Below the pieces are notes generated by a model. That model was not told where the DNA came from. It worked only from the letters and a program-made list of their open reading frames with translations, and made no database searches. Positions 57,938-64,000 of a DNA stretch of 64,000 bases are shown here, one piece after another. Source of the DNA: an uncultured SAR116 cluster alpha proteobacterium (GTDB lineage: Bacteria; Pseudomonadota; Alphaproteobacteria; Puniceispirillales; Puniceispirillaceae); contig CACCQD010000003.1 of assembly GCA_902547925.1 (NCBI GenBank), forward strand, positions 29,884-93,883, read 5' to 3'. The position numbers and the translations under genes are program-made. The number at the start of each line of letters is the position of its first letter. Within the stretch, counting starts at the first letter, position 1.

Positions 57938-58837
57938 ATGGAACAGTTACTTTCGGGCGCAACGGCAACGACCATCGATGTGGACATGAACAATTTCATG
58001 GCTGAGGTGATTGAAGGATCCTCGAGTTTGCCAGTCATTGTCCAGTTCTGGGCACCGTGGTGTGGTCCATGCAAACAGCTTGGACCCGTTCTAGAAAAGG
58101 TGGTTGCTGGCAAGGGCAACAAGGTAAAGCTCGTCCGCATTAATATCGATGACAATCAACAGATCGCCCAACAGATGCGAGTCCAATCGGTTCCTACCGT
58201 CTATGGGTTTGTTGATGGACAGCCGGTCGATGGTTTTTCAGGGGCACAGCCCGAATCAGCGGTCACGCAGTTTGTTGAAAAACTGGCATCGATGGGTGGC
58301 GCTGGGGCTGATGTGGCGGAAATGCTGAGCGCAGGCGAGACGGCACTGGCAACGCAGGATTTTGATGCCGCCATGGGCCATTTCCAACAGGTCATGGGCG
58401 TTGAGCCGGAGTCGGTTGCGGCGCTTGCGGGTGTCGTTCGTTGCCTGACCGGCATGGGCGATGTGGCTGGTGCGCGCGAGGTGATTGACCAGCTCAATGA
58501 CGAGTTTCGCGAGGATGAGGCGATGCAGGTGGCAATCGCTGCTCTTGATTTGATTGAAAAGGCGTCGGAGTCGGCTGATGGGCTGGATGCCGCGCTCGCG
58601 GCCGTCGCAGCCGATGGAAACGATCTGGAGGCACGGCAGACGTTGGCGATGGCACTCTATGCCAGCGGCCAGCATGCCGAAGCCATGGACCAGTTATTGG
58701 AGTCCATCAGGGTCGACCGTGCCTGGAATGAGGAGGCTGCGCGCAAGCAGCTTTTGGAATTTTTTGCGTCACTGGGCGCCGCCAACCCTGATGTGATGAA
58801 GGCGCGCCGCAGGCTGTCAACGGTTCTGTTTGCCTGA
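57938..58837 (+). CDS. thioredoxin-domain TPR protein (CnoX/YbbN-like)
   Basis: 299 residues. A thioredoxin fold (residues about 20-115) has the redox motif WCGPCK and the cis-proline VPTVYG. It is followed by TPR-like helices (about 125-290) as in YbbN/CnoX, a redox-regulated holdase chaperone. Cytoplasmic, no signal peptide. It starts the forward cluster with the LON, Trm112 and DUF971 genes, a common alphaproteobacterial order. Confidence 0.92.
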   Translation: MEQLLSGATATTIDVDMNNFMAEVIEGSSSLPVIVQFWAPWCGPCKQLGPVLEKVVAGKGNKVKLVRINIDDNQQIAQQMRVQSVPTVYGFVDGQPVDGFSGAQPESAVTQFVEKLASMGGAGADVAEMLSAGETALATQDFDAAMGHFQQVMGVEPESVAALAGVVRCLTGMGDVAGAREVIDQLNDEFREDEAMQVAIAALDLIEKASESADGLDAALAAVAADGNDLEARQTLAMALYASGQHAEAMDQLLESIRVDRAWNEEAARKQLLEFFASLGAANPDVMKARRRLSTVLFA

Positions 58838-58876
58838 TATCTTGTGCGCGTCACTCGGTTAAAATGAGGTTTTTTG

Positions 58877-59521
58877 ATGAATCCACTGACGTTTGATCTT
58901 CGCGACCTACCGCCAACCTTGCCGCTGTTTCCGCTGCCAAGTGCCTTGCTGCTGCCGGGATCACAGTTGCCTTTGAACATTTTTGAGCCACGGTATCTGG
59001 CGATGATCGAGGATGCGTTGCAAACGCCCGAGCGGATGATTGGCATGGTGCAGCCACTCAATGATGATGGCACACTATTCGATGTCGGCTGTGCCGGTCG
59101 GATCAGCTATTTTCAGGAAAGCGGGGACGGGCGGTACATGATTGCCTTGACAGGTATCTGCCGGTTCACCCTGCAGGCAGAACAATTGACTGATCGTGGT
59201 TATCGCCGTGCAACGATTGACTGGGGCCGCTTTGCGGATGATCTGAAATCATCTGATGACAGGATTGCTGATCGGGACAAGCTGCTGGATGTAATGAAAA
59301 AATACTTCAGTGTGATGAGTTTTGAGGCAGATTGGACGCAGATTGAACAGTCTGGCAATGAGCAGATCATGAACACGCTGGCTGCTGTCTGTCCATTTGA
59401 CGTTGCGGAAAAGCAGGCGTTGCTGGAGGCACAGGGATTGGCCAAACGAGCCGATCTTCTGATTGCGATCATGGAAATGGCACTGCATGAAGAGGAAAGT
59501 GGCAATGACGCAAGACATTGA
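58877..59521 (+). CDS. LON peptidase substrate-binding domain protein
   Basis: The 214-residue product has [20 protein letters not shown] and [14 protein letters not shown], the N-terminal LON domain, without the ATPase or protease parts. Role unclear, probably protein binding. ATG at 58877 is preferred to the TTG just before it. Overlaps the Trm112 gene by 17 bases. Confidence 0.9.
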   Translation: MNPLTFDLRDLPPTLPLFPLPSALLLPGSQLPLNIFEPRYLAMIEDALQTPERMIGMVQPLNDDGTLFDVGCAGRISYFQESGDGRYMIALTGICRFTLQAEQLTDRGYRRATIDWGRFADDLKSSDDRIADRDKLLDVMKKYFSVMSFEADWTQIEQSGNEQIMNTLAAVCPFDVAEKQALLEAQGLAKRADLLIAIMEMALHEEESGNDARH

Positions 59522-59753
59522 CGCCAAGGATGCCAAGAATACCAGGAATGCTGCGGATGATCCGGCGCAGCCCCTTGATAGTCGTTTACTCGCAGTTCTC
59601 GTTTGTCCGGTTACCAAAGGGCCTCTGGAATATGACGCGCCGAATAAAGAATTGATCAGCCGCCAACTTGGCAAGGCTTTTCCCATTCGCGCGGGCGTGC
59701 CAATTATGCTTGTTGATGAAGCGCGGGATCTTGAAACAGAGGGAAGCCAATAG
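59505..59753 (+). CDS. Trm112 family protein
   Basis: The 82-residue product has the Trm112 core [17 protein letters not shown] and [20 protein letters not shown]. The family includes eukaryotic methyltransferase activators; bacterial members are small and usually keep few zinc cysteines (one CP here). The start at 59505 overlaps the LON gene. An N-terminal tail of about 25 residues precedes the domain. Confidence 0.9.
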   Translation: MTQDIDAKDAKNTRNAADDPAQPLDSRLLAVLVCPVTKGPLEYDAPNKELISRQLGKAFPIRAGVPIMLVDEARDLETEGSQ

Positions 59754-59754
59754 G

Positions 59755-60135
59755 GTGCATGATCAGACTGGGAAGACCACCAGCCAGCGCTGGCCAACCG
59801 AAATCCGCCTGAGCAGCGATAAGCGCCGCCTGAATGTCAGCTTTGACGATGGATCGGCATCGTCGATAACAGCCGAGCTCTTGCGGGTCGAGTCACCCTC
59901 GGCGGAGGTTCAGGGGCATGGCGCCGGACAGAAGACAACGCCGGCTGGAAAGCGTAATGTAACGATCAGCCGCATTGATCCAGTTGGCAATTACGCTATC
60001 CGCATTGCTTTTAGTGACGGCCATGACACTGGCCTGTTCACATGGGAGATTCTGCATAATTACGGCCAGCGCCACGACAGTTTGATGGCCGATTATGAAA
60101 GTCGACTCAATGATGCGGGCCAGAGCCGCGGATAG
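59755..60135 (+). CDS. DUF971 family protein
   Basis: The 126-residue product matches the DUF971/gamma-butyrobetaine hydroxylase N-terminal-like fold: WPTEIRLSSDKRRLNVSFDD, then a strand-rich middle and IRIAFSDGHDTGLFTWEIL. GTG at 59755 is the first plausible start after the Trm112 stop; no ATG lies between it and the domain. In other bacteria such proteins are linked to Fe-S assembly (ApbC/Mrp neighbours). It converges on the UbiH gene with 4 bases between stops. Confidence 0.85.
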   Translation: MHDQTGKTTSQRWPTEIRLSSDKRRLNVSFDDGSASSITAELLRVESPSAEVQGHGAGQKTTPAGKRNVTISRIDPVGNYAIRIAFSDGHDTGLFTWEILHNYGQRHDSLMADYESRLNDAGQSRG

Positions 60136-60139
60136 GACC

Positions 60140-61381
60140 CTATTTTCGGTGTCTATTTCCCTGTGGCAATCTGCCGGCAAAAAGGTTAGCTGGAGCAAGC
60201 GTGCCGCCGCGTGCAATTGTCGAAAAAGCGGATTTGGCTGGCGACCGATTGAGTAGACTCATCCCCAACCCGGCGATCTTGGCAACGCCGGTCGGCATCG
60301 TACTGAATAGCGCGTTTAATCCTGTTGTAGTAAGGCTCATCGCCCCCACCTCAAGTCGCCGTTTTTGACGAAAATCGGTCAGCACCGAGAGATGACCTGC
60401 CGGCAGACCCCGTGCGAAGGTGTCGCATAGAATATCGAGCAACACCGCTGCATCACCAAGCGCCAGATTATATCCCTGACCAGCAAGTGGATGAATGACA
60501 TGCGCTGCGTCACCCGCAAGGATCAGATTATCAGCTGTCGGATTGGCAATGAAGGTTGGTTGCAGGGGCCAGACAAGGCGGTCTGATTGCAGCGTGAGGA
60601 ATCCGAGCTCGTCGCCAAAAGCCTTGGTACATGCTTTATTGAATGCATCAACATCACAAGCCTGATACTGCAGCGCCTCTTGTTTTGGCAGGGTCCAGAC
60701 AAGCGACATCAAATTGTCATCCATCGGCATCAGGGCGATCGGGCCGGAACCCAGAAACCGCTGAAACGCTGCGTTTTGATGAGGGCGTTCGGCAGCAATG
60801 AGCGCGACCACCGCCGTTTGCTTGTGGGGTAGTGCATGCTGCCTGATCCCGGCAGATTTGCGCAATGTGCTGTTGCGGCCATCGCACCCCACAACAAGAT
60901 CACATGTCACCTCGTCGGTCTCCCCCTTGTCATCGACAAGTGACAGGTTTGCCCGGTTGTTGGCGATGGTGAAATCAGCCACCGTTCTGTCGATCAGGGG
61001 TGTGACAGCCGCCGCTTGAATTTGCCTCTCAAGCGCTGATAACAGAGCGGCATTTGGCACGACAAAAGCCATCGGCTCATCCCCGTCTTGCCATTCAAGG
61101 CCGAACGCCTTGCTGCGCCGCGCTCTTACGCCGATTGTTGCCTCACCATCGGCAACCTTCAACGCCTCAATGGGTGTTGGCGGCGTGGCGAGGCGTTGCC
61201 AGACACCAAGCGTCTCCAGCATACGCTTGCCAGCGGCGCTGACCGTAGTTGTGCGGATTGTCTCACCACCGTCAATGGGCTGGTGACGCTGGATATGCAC
61301 CACCTGATAGGGGCTGTGGGAGAGTGTTAGGGCTGTCATCAGGCCGGTTAGACCTCCGCCAACAACAACAATATCCGGCAT
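60140..61381 (-). CDS. UbiH/UbiF/VisC-type FAD monooxygenase (ubiquinone hydroxylase)
   Basis: The 413-residue product starts MPDIVVVGGGLTGLMTALTL with the FAD motif and has the second FAD motif LILAGDAAHVIHPLAGQGYN typical of ubiquinone biosynthetic hydroxylases. The ATG at 61381 follows GAGG 8 bases upstream; the frame is open to 61411. Which ring position it hydroxylates cannot be told. It lies 10 bases after gmhB on the same strand. Confidence 0.9.
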   Translation of the reverse strand: MPDIVVVGGGLTGLMTALTLSHSPYQVVHIQRHQPIDGGETIRTTTVSAAGKRMLETLGVWQRLATPPTPIEALKVADGEATIGVRARRSKAFGLEWQDGDEPMAFVVPNAALLSALERQIQAAAVTPLIDRTVADFTIANNRANLSLVDDKGETDEVTCDLVVGCDGRNSTLRKSAGIRQHALPHKQTAVVALIAAERPHQNAAFQRFLGSGPIALMPMDDNLMSLVWTLPKQEALQYQACDVDAFNKACTKAFGDELGFLTLQSDRLVWPLQPTFIANPTADNLILAGDAAHVIHPLAGQGYNLALGDAAVLLDILCDTFARGLPAGHLSVLTDFRQKRRLEVGAMSLTTTGLNALFSTMPTGVAKIAGLGMSLLNRSPAKSAFSTIARGGTLAPANLFAGRLPQGNRHRK

Positions 61382-61391
61382 CAGGAACACC

Positions 61392-61931
61392 TCATCTGCA
61401 AGCTGGGACACGTAGGTTGGAAAAATGCTGGTTTATCACATGTTTTGCAAGCTCATGCAGATCCGTTCCGTCGAAAAGATAAGCATGACAGCCAGCCGCT
61501 CTGCCAGCGGCTACATCGCTGTCACGATCACCAATCATTACAGAAGTCGCAAGGTCAACTGACCATTTCTCTGCCAGACGGGTGATCATTTGGTGTCCGG
61601 GTTTACGGCATAGGCAGGGCGTTCGAAGGGTGCTGATAACAGCCTCCGGGTGATGCGGGCAGAACGCAATGTCCTTGATATGACCTCCTAGCGCTGCCGC
61701 TTCGGCGATCAGATGATCATTGAAGTGATGCATGTCACTTTCGGCGTACAGGCCGCGTCCAATCCCGCCCTGATTGGTGACAATAAAAACATCCAGCCCA
61801 ACCTTAGAAAACAATTTCAGAGCCTCAGGTGCCCCCCGCACCCAGTCAAAATCGGACACTTTATACGTATAACTCACATCGATATTCAATGTGTCGTCCC
61901 GATCAAGAAATATCGCTGGTTGTTTTTTCAT
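61392..61931 (-). CDS. gmhB: D-glycero-heptose-1,7-bisphosphate phosphatase
   Basis: HAD phosphatase of the ADP-heptose route. The 179-residue product has FLDRDDTLN (nucleophile Asp), TNQGGIGRGLY, a zinc loop CPHHPE...CLCRKP and MIGDRDSDVAAG. Its pathway partner GmhA is 20 kb away in the window. A related HAD histidinol-phosphatase is an alternative, less likely. Confidence 0.9.
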   Translation of the reverse strand: MKKQPAIFLDRDDTLNIDVSYTYKVSDFDWVRGAPEALKLFSKVGLDVFIVTNQGGIGRGLYAESDMHHFNDHLIAEAAALGGHIKDIAFCPHHPEAVISTLRTPCLCRKPGHQMITRLAEKWSVDLATSVMIGDRDSDVAAGRAAGCHAYLFDGTDLHELAKHVINQHFSNLRVPACR

Positions 61932-62152
61932 CTTGTCTCTGTGTAAAAGCCTCGTGCACCGGGTGTGTGATAATGCCAGTCATCGATATGGCCGATCAAC
62001 GGTATCATTTTCAGTTTCGCTTTCTCAGCCGCATTGCTCCGATTCTACAGATGCGGTAACACTTGTCACAGTCACTTTCTTGCCGCATTGGTAAATTATT
62101 CGATCATCATGGTACACTTTGTCTGTCTGCGCCACGCATGGGGTTTAACGCG

Positions 62153-63361
62153 ATGAAACTTAACCCTGAATATCGCATGTTTGACGCCAACATGTTCTTG
62201 CAGCTTCGCGCCACACTTGAGGGTATCGTGGCACCAACCGGCATGGAAATGCTTGATCTGTCGATTGGTGAACCGCAGATTTCGGGCGGGTCCCTATTGA
62301 CTGACAGCGTTGCCGCTCACAATGGCGATTGGCAATTCTATCCCAAAGTTCCGGGAACACCGGCTTTTACCGATGCTGTCTGCGGCTACATTGGGCGGCG
62401 GTGGCCTGCCGCAGCAGGCCTTGCCAAACTGCGTACACAGATTTTACCCGTACCTGGAACACGTGAACCGCTTGCCCTGCTGGGAGGTCTGGTTCGCAAC
62501 ACAAAGCCAGATGCGGTAGCGCTTGTAACAAACCCATTCTACCACGCATGGCGCGCAGGGGCGCTGGCGAGTGGCGCAGAGATTACATTCATCGACAGCC
62601 ATCAGAGCAATGATTTCATTCCCGACCTTGCGGCACTAGCGCCTGATATTCTGGACCGGACAACATTGATGTATCTGTGCAGTCCGACAAATCCGCAGGG
62701 AAGTGTGATGGATATGAATTATCTGCGTCACGCCCTGAGCTTGGCGCGGCAGCATGATTTCCTGCTGATCATGGATGAATGCTATACAGATATCTGGCGC
62801 GCGGACAGGGTGCCGACCGGTATGCTTGAGGCGGCGGCAAGTCTTGCCGAGGGTGATGAGGATCCGTTGCGAAATCTGATTGTGGTGAACTCGCTTTCAA
62901 AGCGGTCCAGTGCGGCAGGGTTGCGGGCCGGTTTTATCATCGGTGATGCCAGCGTGATAACCCAATATGGCAAGATTGTCGCAAACGGGGGCTCGCTCGT
63001 TCCCACACCGCTCCTCGCGGTTGCGGCGGATCTTTATGCAGATGACAGCCATGTTGAGGTAATCCGCGCACATTATGATGAGTCCTTTGCCATTGCCAAG
63101 CGCCACCTTGGTATTGATCCACCGCCGGGTGGGTTTTTCCTGTGGCTCGAGGTTGGTGATGATGTCGCCTTTGTTCGCCAGTTGATGGCTGAGCAGGGGG
63201 TCCGGGCATTGCCCGGCCAGTTCATGGGGGCACCCGGTGCTGGGTCCAACCCGGCAGCTGGCTTTATCAGGTTGGCGCTGGTCCATGATCACTCAAAAAT
63301 TGAGGATGCCATGTCCCGGGTTGCGCGGCTCTGGCAAAATCATGAGCGAATGATGGTCTGA
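62153..63361 (+). CDS. PLP aminotransferase, DapC-like (class I/II)
   Basis: 402 residues starting MKLNPEYRMFDANMFLQL. It has CSPTNPQGSVMD, DECYTDIW and the PLP lysine in NSLSKRSSAAGLRAGF, the pattern of N-succinyl-LL-diaminopimelate aminotransferases of Alphaproteobacteria. Specificity remains inferred. The ATG at 62153 is chosen; the frame is open to 62063. Followed 7 bases later by ftsK. Confidence 0.87.
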   Translation: MKLNPEYRMFDANMFLQLRATLEGIVAPTGMEMLDLSIGEPQISGGSLLTDSVAAHNGDWQFYPKVPGTPAFTDAVCGYIGRRWPAAAGLAKLRTQILPVPGTREPLALLGGLVRNTKPDAVALVTNPFYHAWRAGALASGAEITFIDSHQSNDFIPDLAALAPDILDRTTLMYLCSPTNPQGSVMDMNYLRHALSLARQHDFLLIMDECYTDIWRADRVPTGMLEAAASLAEGDEDPLRNLIVVNSLSKRSSAAGLRAGFIIGDASVITQYGKIVANGGSLVPTPLLAVAADLYADDSHVEVIRAHYDESFAIAKRHLGIDPPPGGFFLWLEVGDDVAFVRQLMAEQGVRALPGQFMGAPGAGSNPAAGFIRLALVHDHSKIEDAMSRVARLWQNHERMMV

Positions 63362-63368
63362 CGGCAGT

Positions 63369-64000
63369 ATGGTTGATCCTGAAATTAAAAAACCGATCCT
63401 GTCGCCAATGCTGTCGCAATTTCTGCGCCGGCGGTTCATGGAGCTGCTCGGCGTCTTATTTATGCTGATTGGCACCTGCTTGCTCATTGCACTTTTTTCG
63501 GCCGACCATGGTGATCCGTCATTTGGCGTTGCGTCAACGAATGAAACTGTCAATTTGCTGGGGACCACTGGCGCCAACATCGCCAATGTTCTGGAACAAA
63601 TGTTGGGCCATGCCGCCTATGGGATCGCTCTGTTTCCATTGTGTTGGGGTTACAGGCTGATCCGCAAACAGAAAATTGGCCAAAAACGTGTCCGGTTGAT
63701 TATGGCGCCGATCGCATTGGCACTTCTTGCCACCGGCTTCTTTGGCATAGCCGGCGGCGACGCCGGGATCGAAGGCGGTGGCGAAACCAAGGATGGAGGT
63801 GCATTTGGCAAGATTTTCTTTGATTTCGTTGCGCCGCTTATTCCAGAAATTCCTTCCGTAGCAGGGCTTGCAACAACCCATTACATCGGCATCGGGTTTG
63901 GCCTGCTGGGGCTCATCATCTGGGCCTGGTCGGCAGCATTGTCGCGCGCCCAGCTTGTTCTTGTTGTCGCGCCAGTGGGATGGGTGTTTGCTGGAACAAA
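63369..64000 (+). CDS. ftsK: DNA translocase FtsK, N-terminal membrane part only
   Basis: The ATG at 63369 opens a frame still running at the window end (about 210 residues). It encodes a basic start (SQFLRRRFMELLG) and four or more transmembrane helices with the FtsK-type NLLGTTGANIANVL loop. The motor and gamma domains lie beyond the window, so the call rests on the membrane domain and position after the aminotransferase. Confidence 0.85.
   Translation, partial: MVDPEIKKPILSPMLSQFLRRRFMELLGVLFMLIGTCLLIALFSADHGDPSFGVASTNETVNLLGTTGANIANVLEQMLGHAAYGIALFPLCWGYRLIRKQKIGQKRVRLIMAPIALALLATGFFGIAGGDAGIEGGGETKDGGAFGKIFFDFVAPLIPEIPSVAGLATTHYIGIGFGLLGLIIWAWSAALSRAQLVLVVAPVGWVFAGT

Overview
The window is a stretch of alphaproteobacterial chromosome next to the replication origin. 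Three things point to Alphaproteobacteria. The first gene (a DUF299/PPSR-type regulatory kinase) and hemE diverge around a spacer with several DnaA-box-like sequences, the known origin layout of Caulobacter and Rickettsia. The order mnmE-mnmG-rsmG-parA-parB-holA carries a perfect parS site inside rsmG. There is a CcrM-type GANTC methyltransferase. Moderate GC, gene content and the many TPR/sulfotransferase/2OG-oxygenase genes suggest a marine lineage such as SAR116 (Puniceispirillum-like). That placement is inference.

Layout. 1-14.3 kb is core: PPSR kinase | putative oriC | hemE, hemJ, rho, ogt (reverse), mnmE, mnmG, rsmG, parA, parB, then holA, lptE and leuS in reverse. 14.3-15.9 kb holds a DUF3576 lipoprotein and a major porin. 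16.1-19.8 kb is an AT-rich accessory block: a sulfotransferase-like P-loop protein, a TPR-sulfotransferase and a 2OG-Fe(II) oxygenase. 19.9-34.7 kb is again mostly core (YggS, RibA, an orphan OmpR-type regulator, tRNA-Gln, IspE, ETF-QO, uracil-DNA glycosylase, a lytic transglycosylase, MoaB, RNase HII, CcrM). Within it lies a reverse-strand membrane protein with the hallmark motifs of STT3/PglB oligosaccharyltransferases, the most surprising gene here.

34.9-43.3 kb supplies surface-polysaccharide and nucleotide-sugar functions (polyprenyl-phosphate sugar transferase, phosphomannomutase, GalU, GmhA, UDP-glucose dehydrogenase) with apt and malate synthase G between them. 43.6-54.6 kb is a second AT-rich accessory region. 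It has a TPR O-GlcNAc-transferase (SPINDLY type), a UDP-glucuronate decarboxylase and a sugar-type methyltransferase in a tight operon, a decayed tyrosine integrase, a TPR-2OG-oxygenase fusion and a periplasmic protein. It ends at tRNA-Gly. A copy of the tRNA-Gly 3' end plus about 100 bp of flank lies 5.7 kb away in inverted orientation beside the dead integrase, so this is a scarred integration site. 54.9-64 kb returns to core-like genes: an aminotransferase/oxidoreductase amino-sugar pair, a YbaK/ProX editing protein, a thioredoxin-TPR protein, LON domain, Trm112, DUF971, a UbiH-type monooxygenase, GmhB, an aminotransferase and the start of ftsK.

How it fits together (inference): the window combines building blocks for activated sugars (GalU, Ugd, UXS, ManB, DegT/Gfo-Idh pair), a lipid-carrier sugar transferase, an oligosaccharyltransferase, and three enzyme types on TPR scaffolds (sulfotransferase, O-GlcNAc transferase, 2OG hydroxylase). 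Together they could make an elaborate protein and surface-glycan modification capacity. No search or structure prediction was run; all family calls come from motifs visible in the translations.
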